DNA of 64,000 bases from Nonlabens arenilitoris (lineage in GTDB: Bacteria > Bacteroidota > Bacteroidia > Flavobacteriales > Flavobacteriaceae). Shown in pieces: positions 53,146 through 61,925 of the stretch. Where the stretch lies: positions 1,935,501 to 1,999,500 of the forward strand of contig NZ_MTPW01000001.1 in the NCBI RefSeq assembly GCF_002954765.1, given 5' to 3'. Under the pieces are notes generated by a model. The model was not told where the DNA came from. It worked only from the letters and a program-made list of their open reading frames with translations, and ran no database searches. The first letter of the stretch is position 1; every line of letters begins with the position of its first letter. The translations under genes and the position numbers were made by a program.

Positions 53146-56100
53146 ATGAAAAAAATCGTGCTTACTCTGTTGCTGGCTGCTACTTCTTTTATAGAGGTTA
53201 ACGCACAACAGTCCAAAATATTTACAGATGACCTGCGCACTTATAATCAGGCGATTGATTTATATCAAGAGCAGCAATACATTGCAGCGCAACGTTTATT
53301 TGAAAAAGTAAAAAATCAGGTAGAAGATGATGCCATTCAAGGTAATGCGGCATATTACATCGCAAATTGTGCCGTGCGTTTGAACCAGCGCAATGCAGAC
53401 GCGCTTATGGAATCTTTCGTTGAAGAGTATCCTACTTCTACAAAACGCAATACGGCTTTTATTGATGTGGCAGATTTCTATTTTGATAATGGTAAATACA
53501 ACCAGGCGGCAAAATGGTATGAAAAGGTTGATGAGAGCACGCTTTCGCGAAAGCAAAAAAGCAGATACTATTTCAATACTGGATATACTCTTGTGCAAAG
53601 CAAAAAGTATGAAGAGGCAAAACCTTATCTAAATCGAGTAAGTGATGATCCAGAATATGGATCGCAGGCAAAATATTATCTAGGGTACATCGCTTATGAA
53701 GGAGACGATTATCAAGAAGCTAGCGATTTATTTGATGAAGCTGGAGAATCACCTGATGAGGATGAAAAGCTTTCTTACTATCAGGCAGATTTAAATTATA
53801 AGTTAGGGAATTTTGATAAAGCTATTACTCTTGCAAATGAGCAACTATCTCGCTCTACACCACAAGAACAGTCTGAATTAAATAGAATCATAGGACAAAG
53901 TCTTTTTAATCAAGGTAAATATGATCAAGCACTACCTTATTTACAAGAATATAAAGGTGTGCGCGGCAGGTTGAATAATAATGATTACTATCAGTTAGGA
54001 TATGCTTATTACAAACAAGGCGATTTTGAAAAGGCTGTAGAGACTTTTAATAAAATCGTAGATGGTGAGAATAAAACGGCACAAAATGCATACTACCATC
54101 TAGCGCAGAGCTATATTAAACTTAATAAAAGCGAAGATGCATTGACTGCTTTTAAGAAAGCGAGTGAGATGGATTTTGACGCTCAGATCCAGCAAGATGC
54201 TAGTTACAACTATGCTAAGATCAGTTATGAATACGGCAATCCATATGATAGTGTGCCTGCTGTAATACTGGCTTATCTAGAAAAATATCCAAACACTGAT
54301 AAAAATGCAGAGATGAATGAATTCTTAATAGATTCATATTTCTCTTCAAAAAACTATACTGAGGCATTGCGTCTTATGGAAGATGGACGTATTGCTGGCA
54401 ATGAAGATGTGTATGGTAAAGTGGCGCTTTATGAAGGTTTGAGTCAATTTAAATCAGGAGATTATAAAAAATCTATAGAGAACCTTAATAAAACCATTCA
54501 ATATGCGCAGTCTGCAGATTTAAAAAAGAAAGCAACTTTTTGGAAGGCAGAAAGTTATTATGAACTCAATGATTTTCCGGCAGCACTTACTGCTTTTAAT
54601 GCTGTAAAGAAAATGAATAATAGTATTGAAGAAGATGATTTATTGAACTATGACCTAGCTTATACACAGTTTAAACTTAAAAATTACACTAATGCCATCA
54701 ATACATTCACCGCTTATACAAAGCAATCTGGTATTAATAATGAGCCAGCTAGATTGAATGATGCTTACCTGCGAATAGGTGATGCAAACTTTGTAAGTAA
54801 GCAATACTGGCCAGCAATGGAGGCTTATAATAAATCCATTTCAATGAATGGTTTTAATGCAGATTATGCGGCATTTCAAAAGGCTATTTCATATGGTTTT
54901 GTAGGTAAGAATGATCGTAAGATTGAAGACCTTAACGGGTTTTTAAATAAATTCAATAAATCTGCTTATCGCGATGACGTGTTGTATGAATTAGGTAATA
55001 CATACATTAATACAAATAATGTTGATAAAGGTATACAGACCTATGACCGATTAATTAATGAATTTCCACAAAGTAGTTACACCTCGCAAGCGATGATGCG
55101 TAAAGGGTTACAGCTTTATAACGATTCAAAACTAGATGATGCATTAGTAGTGTTTAAAGATGTTGTAGCAAGATATCCAGGCACGCCACAAGCAAATGAA
55201 GCTGTAAGTAGTGCACGATTGATTTATGTGGATCAAAACCGTACTAATGACTATGCCGCATGGGTGCGCACACTGGACTTTGTAGATGTGAGCGATTCTG
55301 AGTTGGATGATACGGCTTATGAAAGTGCAGAGCAGCCTTATCTACAAAATGATATGTCTGGAACAACACGTTCTATGAGAAAATATCTAGCAGAATATCC
55401 TAATGGTAAACACACATTACAAGCACACTTTTATCTAGCACAAGCATTGTTTTCTCAAGATAAAAAACAAGAGTCTATCGCTAGTTATGAATATGTGATT
55501 AATAAAGAACGCAGTGAGTTTACAGAACAAGCTTTGGCACGTTTAAGTGAGATTTACTTGGGCGATAAAGCTTATGCAAAAGCGATTCCAGTGCTCACTC
55601 AATTAGAACAACTAGCAGATTTTCCTCAAAATGTGATTTATGCACAGTCTAACCTGATGAAAGCATATTATGAGCAAGAAAATTATAACCAGTCTGTGAG
55701 TTATGCAAATAAGGTGTTGTCAGACCTTACTATAAGTGATAATGTAAGATCAGATGCAAACGTGATTATTGCTCGCTCAAGTTGGAAAACAGGAAACGAA
55801 GCTGCTGCAAAAACAGCTTATGAAGCGGTAAGATTGAATGCAAGTGGTACACTAGCGGCAGAGGCTACTTACTTTAAAGCTTATTTTGAACATAAAGCAA
55901 GTAATTATGACGCTGCCATCGCTACTGTGCAAAGTCTTACTAAAAACTATGCTGGTTATAAATTATGGACTTCAAAAGGTTTAGTAATTATGGGTAAATG
56001 TTATAACGCACAAGGGCAAACATTAAATGCAACTACTATACTAGAATATGTCGTTGGTAATTTTGCTCAATACCCAGAAGTAGTCGCTAGCGCTCAAGCA

Positions 56101-56166
56101 GAATTAGACGCTATAAAAACTAACGCTGCCAAAACAAATTCATCAGTAGTTCCTGCAGGAAATTAA
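53146..56166 (+). CDS. Exported TPR-repeat protein
   Basis: 1006 aa with a signal peptide (1 to about 20, ending VNAQ) and tetratricopeptide repeats through most of its length (for example YYQLGYAYYKQGDFEKAVETF about 284-304, in two stretches, and later DELGN-like repeats). This long TPR protein is conserved in Bacteroidota and is predicted to be periplasmic or outer-membrane associated, acting as a scaffold. It starts divergently from ftsE and is followed 11 nt after its stop by an outer-membrane barrel protein, suggesting a complex between the two (inference). TLSRK (about 132-136) comes from a palindrome copy. Confidence 0.88.
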   Translation: MKKIVLTLLLAATSFIEVNAQQSKIFTDDLRTYNQAIDLYQEQQYIAAQRLFEKVKNQVEDDAIQGNAAYYIANCAVRLNQRNADALMESFVEEYPTSTKRNTAFIDVADFYFDNGKYNQAAKWYEKVDESTLSRKQKSRYYFNTGYTLVQSKKYEEAKPYLNRVSDDPEYGSQAKYYLGYIAYEGDDYQEASDLFDEAGESPDEDEKLSYYQADLNYKLGNFDKAITLANEQLSRSTPQEQSELNRIIGQSLFNQGKYDQALPYLQEYKGVRGRLNNNDYYQLGYAYYKQGDFEKAVETFNKIVDGENKTAQNAYYHLAQSYIKLNKSEDALTAFKKASEMDFDAQIQQDASYNYAKISYEYGNPYDSVPAVILAYLEKYPNTDKNAEMNEFLIDSYFSSKNYTEALRLMEDGRIAGNEDVYGKVALYEGLSQFKSGDYKKSIENLNKTIQYAQSADLKKKATFWKAESYYELNDFPAALTAFNAVKKMNNSIEEDDLLNYDLAYTQFKLKNYTNAINTFTAYTKQSGINNEPARLNDAYLRIGDANFVSKQYWPAMEAYNKSISMNGFNADYAAFQKAISYGFVGKNDRKIEDLNGFLNKFNKSAYRDDVLYELGNTYINTNNVDKGIQTYDRLINEFPQSSYTSQAMMRKGLQLYNDSKLDDALVVFKDVVARYPGTPQANEAVSSARLIYVDQNRTNDYAAWVRTLDFVDVSDSELDDTAYESAEQPYLQNDMSGTTRSMRKYLAEYPNGKHTLQAHFYLAQALFSQDKKQESIASYEYVINKERSEFTEQALARLSEIYLGDKAYAKAIPVLTQLEQLADFPQNVIYAQSNLMKAYYEQENYNQSVSYANKVLSDLTISDNVRSDANVIIARSSWKTGNEAAAKTAYEAVRLNASGTLAAEATYFKAYFEHKASNYDAAIATVQSLTKNYAGYKLWTSKGLVIMGKCYNAQGQTLNATTILEYVVGNFAQYPEVVASAQAELDAIKTNAAKTNSSVVPAGN
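53540..53554. repeat. Palindrome CGCTTTCGCGAAAGC (15 of 16 bp) in the TPR gene
   Basis: Matches the 16-mer except the last base. Read in a third frame as TLSRK. Confidence 0.85.
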
Positions 56167-56177
56167 TAAGAAGCATT

Positions 56178-57920
56178 ATGAAATTATATCAATCATATAT
56201 ATCAGTTGTCATCGCATTAATAGCTTTTAGCAATGCGCAGGCACAAGTAGAAGAAGAAAGTGAATTGAATGGTGGAACCATTACGGTTGTAAAACCTTAT
56301 GATCCTACCATTAGTGATGCCTTTAAAGTAAAAAGCACACCATCAGTAAATGACACGACCAAGGTTAAGAAAAAGCCAGTTACCTATAGCATTTTCTCTG
56401 TGCCGGTAGCATCTACTTTTACACCAGCCAAAGGAAAATTGTCTAGACGCAAAGCTCCTAAAAGAGCAAAATTCTTTGATAATTATGCACGATTAGGTGT
56501 TGGTAATTACGTGAACATCTTAGGAGAGTTTGCAGGTAATTTTGAGATAGATAGAGACTCAGACGTAGGCGTGTTTTTTAATCATAACTCATCGCAAGGT
56601 GGTATCGATGACATTGCTTTTGACGATGATTTTTCAGATACGTCTCTAGACATATCTTATGGAAAACGCAATCGCGATTCAAATTGGGGAATTACCGCTG
56701 GTGGTAGGTATCAAACCGCAAACTGGTATGGTGTAGCACCAGTAGCGTTATCTAGTGTTCCTACCGGTATAGAGGTAGATGCTGGGACTTCTTATTTAAC
56801 CATAGGCCTGTCTGGTAAAGCACAGTTCTTTGATTCTGTTTTAGAAAAGGTTGAGGTAGGACTTTCTAATATAAGTTCTGGTAATGATGGTTCTGAAACT
56901 CGAGTAAGATTACAACCACAACTAGCATTTGAAGTACTTGAAGAAGAAATTGCACTAGGAGTTGAGGTAGATTACTTAACCGGTTCTTTTGATACACAAG
57001 GATCACTACCAGCGCCAGACGCTTATTCTTATTTAAACATAGGAGCAAATCCTAGTATCAATCTTTATGGCGATAAGTATAAAGTAGAATTAGGAGCTCG
57101 ATTAAATTATATCACAGACAGTGAGAATTCTGAAAGTAACTTTTATGTCTATCCAGATATTAATGCCAGCTATATATTGATGGAAGAAAAAGTGATTGCT
57201 TATACGGTCATCGGTGGTGGATTAGATATGAATACATTACAAAATTTTGCAGATGAGAACGTATTTATCGCTCCAGCAATAACCGTAGCGCCTACTAATC
57301 GTCAGGTAGATGCACAATTAGGGATCAAAGGAAAGCTGTCTTCTAATTTTGGTTACAAGCTTTATGGAGGTTATAGCCTAGAAGAAAACAGATATTTCTA
57401 TACTAAAGATAATAATGCCATTTTCACAGGAATCGGAGTTGAGCGACCATCCTACAATTATGCAAATACATTTGCGACTCAATATGGTGATTTAAACACA
57501 TTGACTTTTGGAGGATCTGCAAGTGTGGATTTAAATACTCAATTCAATCTTACCTTAAATACTCAGTTCATGAGTTATGACGTCACTAATGGCGACGATT
57601 TTGATAACGTAGCATCGCAGTTACCAACCTTTACTGCAGATATTGTCGGTAACTATGATATCAATGATAAATGGAACATCGGGACAACGCTATACTTCGT
57701 CGGAGAGCGTGATGTTTTCAGAATCGGTAACACAACGGCAACAGAAACTTTAGATTCCTTTATAGACTTGAATCTAGATATCAATTATAAAATTAACCCT
57801 AAGTTGACCGCTTTCTTAAGAGGTCACAATCTTACTGGCGGCAACTACCAGTATTATCTAGACTATCCTGTACAGAATTTACAGATTTTAGGTGGTGCAG
57901 TCTATAAGTTTGATTTTTAA
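56178..57920 (+). CDS. Outer-membrane beta-barrel protein, TonB-receptor-like without plug
   Basis: 580 aa with a signal peptide (1 to about 23, ending NAQAQ), a short region EEESELNGGTITVVKPYDPT reminiscent of a receptor N-terminus, then amphipathic strands of a barrel ending in a terminal aromatic (YKFDF), the usual outer-membrane signal. Homologues are often labelled TonB-dependent receptor, but no clear plug domain or CarboxypepD-like domain is present and 580 aa is short for that family. It is paired with the exported TPR protein 11 nt upstream; together they may form an outer-membrane assembly or transport unit (inference). Confidence 0.82.
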   Translation: MKLYQSYISVVIALIAFSNAQAQVEEESELNGGTITVVKPYDPTISDAFKVKSTPSVNDTTKVKKKPVTYSIFSVPVASTFTPAKGKLSRRKAPKRAKFFDNYARLGVGNYVNILGEFAGNFEIDRDSDVGVFFNHNSSQGGIDDIAFDDDFSDTSLDISYGKRNRDSNWGITAGGRYQTANWYGVAPVALSSVPTGIEVDAGTSYLTIGLSGKAQFFDSVLEKVEVGLSNISSGNDGSETRVRLQPQLAFEVLEEEIALGVEVDYLTGSFDTQGSLPAPDAYSYLNIGANPSINLYGDKYKVELGARLNYITDSENSESNFYVYPDINASYILMEEKVIAYTVIGGGLDMNTLQNFADENVFIAPAITVAPTNRQVDAQLGIKGKLSSNFGYKLYGGYSLEENRYFYTKDNNAIFTGIGVERPSYNYANTFATQYGDLNTLTFGGSASVDLNTQFNLTLNTQFMSYDVTNGDDFDNVASQLPTFTADIVGNYDINDKWNIGTTLYFVGERDVFRIGNTTATETLDSFIDLNLDINYKINPKLTAFLRGHNLTGGNYQYYLDYPVQNLQILGGAVYKFDF

Positions 57921-57925
57921 AATTT

Positions 57926-57941
57926 CGCTTTCGCGAAAGCG
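57926..57941. repeat. Intergenic palindrome CGCTTTCGCGAAAGCG
   Basis: Exact copy 5 nt after the stop of the barrel-protein gene. The self-complementary RNA could act as a short hairpin, but no T-run follows. Confidence 0.95.
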
Positions 57942-57980
57942 TATGACATATAATTAAGATGTTTTTATATAGTTAGTGGT

Positions 57981-58325
57981 ATGAATGAAATATTTGAGTT
58001 AAGACATCAACCAGAATTGAAGTTCATTATAGGTGAAGACAGTTTTCAAATTATCGACGGCTATGATCTTGGGAATAATGGTGAATATCCATTTGAAATT
58101 TTCAAAAGCGCCTTGTTAAATAATGACAGAACGAACTGGTGGATTTCTATCGCAAGTATTGTTGTCGACCTATTTTCAGGAAGTGCTGTTGGTGGTAAGT
58201 TTAAGGATAAAGCAAACCTTATTCTTGAAATGAAAAATCAAAAAAATATCATCTATTTAATGGATGCTGATTTTGAAAAAGCAAAACAAGTTACTGAGCT
58301 TCTTAATTCTAAAAGTAAAATTTAA
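57981..58325 (+). CDS. Hypothetical protein, possible PH-like fold
   Basis: 114 aa without a signal peptide. A hydrophobic stretch around WWISIASIVVDLFSGSAVGG (about 54-73) could be a membrane segment or a buried strand-helix. The strand-rich body followed by a C-terminal helix (FEKAKQVTELLNS, about 97-109) is reminiscent of a bacterial PH-like domain, but I do not recognise the family. It lies 9 nt upstream of the lipoprotein gene on the same strand, so the two are probably co-transcribed. Confidence 0.7.
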   Translation: MNEIFELRHQPELKFIIGEDSFQIIDGYDLGNNGEYPFEIFKSALLNNDRTNWWISIASIVVDLFSGSAVGGKFKDKANLILEMKNQKNIIYLMDADFEKAKQVTELLNSKSKI

Positions 58326-58334
58326 TCTGGTATT

Positions 58335-59105
58335 ATGAGATTGCTGTTTGTTTTATTATGTTCTACTTTCTTTCTATTTTCTTGTGAGGAGAAAATAGAA
58401 GGGTCAGAAGAGATGAGTTCGTATCTACGGCAGAGCTTTGAGTTTAATAATAGGATTCTAAATAAATATAAAGCCGAATACTGTCAATTAACCGAAAGTC
58501 AGCCTTCAAGGGAAATCGTAAGGTTAAATGAGTTGGATGCTAAGTTTAAGTCGCTCATTATTAAAATAGATGAAGCGATTTTGAATGACGCATACAATCT
58601 GAAAAATATAACTTCTGAATCTAAAGAAATTTTTAATGAACTTCCAAAAATTGTAGATAATAGAAAAGACTATTTGTTGAATCAATTAATAGAACCAAAA
58701 AACAATTCTCATGAATTGAGATTAAGGTATTTGAAGAATAGACTCGTGATTGCCATGGCTTATGCTTTTGAATATGGAAGTAGAAAAACACTCTCGGTAG
58801 ACAGTTTTTATAAAGTAGAAATAGATAGTATCATTTCCAGAAAAATCGAAAATGGAATAAAACTAACCTTCACTTCTGAATATGGTCAAGCAATTAAAGA
58901 AAATAGACATATTATTATTAATCAAATGGAATTGAATGGTCAGCAAAAAATGATCGATTACAAATTGAAAGATAATTACTCTTTTGCCGATATTGAATTT
59001 CAATCGTTGCAAAAAGGCACATATGAAATCGACGGAGCTTTAAGGTTTTATGGAAGAGATGGAGAAATAGATATTCCATTTCACAAAACGATGGAAGTGA
59101 AATAA
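58335..59105 (+). CDS. Putative lipoprotein of unknown function
   Basis: 256 aa. The N-terminus is a hydrophobic stretch ending in lipobox LFSC (Cys 17), so membrane-anchored export is likely. The mature part starts with long helices (SSYLRQSFEFNNRILNKY; REIVRLNELDAKFKSLIIK) and ends with a beta-rich domain (YEIDGALRFYGRDGEID). The helical half followed by a beta domain is loosely similar to the periplasmic part of GldM-like proteins, but there is no clear match and I make no functional assignment. Confidence 0.7.
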   Translation: MRLLFVLLCSTFFLFSCEEKIEGSEEMSSYLRQSFEFNNRILNKYKAEYCQLTESQPSREIVRLNELDAKFKSLIIKIDEAILNDAYNLKNITSESKEIFNELPKIVDNRKDYLLNQLIEPKNNSHELRLRYLKNRLVIAMAYAFEYGSRKTLSVDSFYKVEIDSIISRKIENGIKLTFTSEYGQAIKENRHIIINQMELNGQQKMIDYKLKDNYSFADIEFQSLQKGTYEIDGALRFYGRDGEIDIPFHKTMEVK

Positions 59106-59212
59106 GTTGAGTGGTAATAATATTTAACTTTTTGATGTTAGGCATAAGAGAACTCAAAAACTTTCACAGCATTTTATATTTCTGTTCGTTTTCTATGGCT
59201 TAATTTTCGGTC

Positions 59213-60847
59213 ATGAAAAAAATTTACCTACTCGCGCTATCTATTATTTTAATTTCTTGTAATAAGGAGCAACAAGCAACTGCTGACTTAATTATTACCA
59301 ATGCAAAAATTTATACCGTAGATAATGACTTCTCTGTGGCAACAGCAATGGCTGTAAAAGATGGTAAAATACTCGCTACAGGAACTAATGCTGAGGTGCA
59401 AGTTTATAGCGCAACACAAACCATAGATGCACAAGGAAAAGCCATCGTTCCAGGATTAATCGATGGACATTGTCATTTCTATGGATTAGGACAACAGTTA
59501 CAACGCGTAGATCTAGTAGGAACTAAAAGCTATGATGAGGTCCTAGAAAGAATCTCTAGTTTCCAAAAAGAGAAAAATAAATCTTTTATCATAGGTCGTG
59601 GTTGGGATCAAAACGACTGGGAAATTCAAGAATTCCCTTCAAATCAAGAGCTTAATGAAATGTTTCCTAACACACCAGTCGCCATTACTCGTATAGATGG
59701 TCACGCCATGATTGCAAATCAAGCAGCACTAGACGCAGCCGGAATAACCATAACTACAGACGCATCTGGCGGAGCTATTGAAATTAAAAATGGCGAACTC
59801 ACAGGGATTTTAGTTGATAACCCTATGGAATTAGTAGAGGCTGTTTTTCCTAAAGAAACAACTCAAGAATCTATCGCATCGTTAATGGCGGCACAAGACA
59901 TTAATTTGAGCTATGGATTAACCACCGTTGATGATGCGGGATTATTTAAAGAAACGATTGAATTAATAGATAGTTTGCAACAAGCTGGTGATTTAAAAGT
60001 TAAGATGTATGCGATGATTAGCAACACGCCAGAGAATCTAGACTATTACCTCAATAAAGGAATCATAAAAACAGATCGTTTAAATGTAAGATCTGTTAAG
60101 TTTTATGCAGATGGTGCTCTGGGAAGTCGTGGTGCAGCGATGAAAGAACCTTATTCTGATAGACACGATCATTATGGAGCGCTACTTAGCCCTATAGAAA
60201 CCATTAAAGAAACCGCAGCTCGTATAGCAGCAACAGAGTATCAAATGAACACGCACGCCATAGGTGATAGTGCCAACTATGTGGTACTTAAAACTTATCA
60301 AGAATTATTAAAAGATAAAACAGACAGACGCTGGAGAATTGAGCATGCTCAAATCGTTGACTCTGCAGATTTCAATCTTTTTGACGAGCAAAATATTCTG
60401 CCATCTGTACAGCCTACACATGCGACCAGTGATATGTACTGGGCACAAGATCGAGTAGGAGCAGACCGAATTAAAGGTGCTTATGCTTATCAAACTCTTT
60501 TGAAACAATCGAAGAGAATCGCACTAGGAACAGATTATCCAGTAGAACAAGTAAATCCATTCTTGACATTTTATGCAGCCGTAGCTCGTCAAGATACGAG
60601 TGGTTATCCAGAAGGTGGCTTTTTACCAGAGCAAGCCTTGAGTAGAGAAGATGCCTTGAGAGGTATGACTATTTGGGCGGCTTATTTCAATTTTGAAGAA
60701 ACAGAAAAAGGAAGTTTAGAGCCAGGAAAGGCTGCAGACTTTGTGATTCTTAATGATAACATTATGGAGATTCCAGTAACTCAATTACATCAGGCTACCG
60801 TAAAATCAACCTTCATAAATGGAGAACAGGTTTATGAGTCTAAGTAG
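59213..60847 (+). CDS. YtcJ-like amidohydrolase lipoprotein
   Basis: 544 aa. Signal with lipobox LISC (Cys 16) suggests an outer- or inner-membrane lipoprotein. Amidohydrolase family 3 landmarks are [13 protein letters not shown] (about 81-93; HxH metal ligands), [10 protein letters not shown] (about 159-168), [12 protein letters not shown] (about 297-308), NTHAIGD (about 344-350) and LGTDYPVE (about 440-447). These enzymes hydrolyse amide or related bonds of small molecules; the substrate is unknown. The gene end overlaps the convergent VOC gene by 8 nt. Confidence 0.9.
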   Translation: MKKIYLLALSIILISCNKEQQATADLIITNAKIYTVDNDFSVATAMAVKDGKILATGTNAEVQVYSATQTIDAQGKAIVPGLIDGHCHFYGLGQQLQRVDLVGTKSYDEVLERISSFQKEKNKSFIIGRGWDQNDWEIQEFPSNQELNEMFPNTPVAITRIDGHAMIANQAALDAAGITITTDASGGAIEIKNGELTGILVDNPMELVEAVFPKETTQESIASLMAAQDINLSYGLTTVDDAGLFKETIELIDSLQQAGDLKVKMYAMISNTPENLDYYLNKGIIKTDRLNVRSVKFYADGALGSRGAAMKEPYSDRHDHYGALLSPIETIKETAARIAATEYQMNTHAIGDSANYVVLKTYQELLKDKTDRRWRIEHAQIVDSADFNLFDEQNILPSVQPTHATSDMYWAQDRVGADRIKGAYAYQTLLKQSKRIALGTDYPVEQVNPFLTFYAAVARQDTSGYPEGGFLPEQALSREDALRGMTIWAAYFNFEETEKGSLEPGKAADFVILNDNIMEIPVTQLHQATVKSTFINGEQVYESK

Positions 60848-61256
60848 CAAATACCTGACTCATATCCTTAAAGGCTTTGAATTCTAAGGCGTTTCCGCTT
60901 GGATCTTTAAAGAACATAGTGGCCTGCTCGCCTGGTAATCCTTCAAATCTTATGTACGGTTCTATGATGAACTCGATGCCTTTTTCTTGTACCGCTTTCG
61001 CGAAAGCGTGAAAAACATCCCACTCTAGCACCACACCAAAGTGAGGAACTGGCACCGCTTTTCCATCTACGGCATTTGTTGCGTTTACAGGAGCATTATC
61101 AGAAATATGAATCACTAGTTGATGACCGAAGAAATTAAAATCTACCCAATGGTCTGAACTGCGTCCTTCTTCACAACCTAAGGTGTCTCGATAAAATGCT
61201 CGTGTGGTAGTGATTTCTTTTACTGGGATAGCGAGGTGAAAAGGTGTGAGTTTCAT
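60840..61256 (-). CDS. VOC-family protein (glyoxalase/bleomycin-resistance fold)
   Basis: 138 aa with two beta-alpha-beta-beta-beta halves. [20 protein letters not shown] (about 3-22) starts the first, and [10 protein letters not shown] (about 70-79) starts the second; [12 protein letters not shown] (about 118-129) holds the typical C-terminal Glu. The His, His, Glu metal ligands of dioxygenase-like members are plausible, but the reaction cannot be named. HAFAKAV (about 84-90) is encoded by a palindrome copy. It is transcribed toward the amidohydrolase gene and separated from clpP by a terminator. Confidence 0.88.
   Translation of the reverse strand: MKLTPFHLAIPVKEITTTRAFYRDTLGCEEGRSSDHWVDFNFFGHQLVIHISDNAPVNATNAVDGKAVPVPHFGVVLEWDVFHAFAKAVQEKGIEFIIEPYIRFEGLPGEQATMFFKDPSGNALEFKAFKDMSQVFAT
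60993..61008. repeat. Palindrome CGCTTTCGCGAAAGCG in the VOC gene
   Basis: Exact 16-mer, read as AFAKA on the minus strand. Confidence 0.95.
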
Positions 61257-61270
61257 AATTGCATATATTT

Positions 61271-61302
61271 AAAAAGCCACCCTAAAGATAAGGTGGCTTT
61301 TT
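61271..61302 (-). terminator. Intrinsic terminator after clpP
   Basis: AAAAAGCCACC and GGTGGCTTTTT form a stem around a 10-nt loop. It lies 20 nt past the clpP stop on the minus strand, just upstream of the VOC gene. Confidence 0.9.
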
Positions 61303-61321
61303 AAAATATGTTGAATTGTTT

Positions 61322-61864
61322 TTAAACGATTCCGTCTACGATTCCGTATTCCACGGCTTCATCTGCGCCCATCCAGTAATCACGATTAAAGTCTTTCATT
61401 ACCTTTTCAAATGTCTGACCACAATTGTCTGCAAGAATGTGAGCACTTAGTTCTTTAGTTTTAAGAATTTCGGCCGCTGTAATTTCTATATCTGCACTGG
61501 TTCCGCGTGCTCCACCACTAGGTTGGTGTATCATTACACGACCGTGTTTTTGAATAAAACGGCGTCCTTTTTCTCCTCCTGAAAGTAAAAGAGATCCCAT
61601 AGATGCGGCAAGACCAGAGCATACAGTGCTTACTGGACTTTTAATTTGCTGCATCGTGTCATAAATGGAGAAACCTGAAGTCACATAACCACCTGGGCTA
61701 TTGATGACAAATGTAATTTCTTCATGGTTTAATGAATCTAGATATAATAATCTATCTACACAATGCTTTGCAGTTTGATCATTAACCATTCCCCATATAA
61801 AAATTTTACGTTGTTCTATATGGACATTATCTATCTTATCTTGAAGTTTAGATGTTTTGCTCAT
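61322..61864 (-). CDS. clpP: ClpP-family serine protease
   Basis: 180 aa, slightly short for ClpP because it has little or no N-terminal propeptide. The catalytic Ser is in GLAASMGSLL (about 84-93), His in KHGRVMIHQPSGG (about 105-117) and Asp in FNRDYWMGADEA (about 158-169), so the triad is complete. It probably forms a self-compartmentalising tetradecamer that works with a Clp ATPase. No clpX or tig is adjacent, which suggests a second, solo ClpP rather than the tig-clpP-clpX locus. Confidence 0.93.
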   Translation of the reverse strand: MSKTSKLQDKIDNVHIEQRKIFIWGMVNDQTAKHCVDRLLYLDSLNHEEITFVINSPGGYVTSGFSIYDTMQQIKSPVSTVCSGLAASMGSLLLSGGEKGRRFIQKHGRVMIHQPSGGARGTSADIEITAAEILKTKELSAHILADNCGQTFEKVMKDFNRDYWMGADEAVEYGIVDGIV

Positions 61865-61925
61865 TCAATTTTATTTAAGTGTTAAAAATAAGGAATCTAA
61901 AAAAATAATTACCGATTTAACAAGA

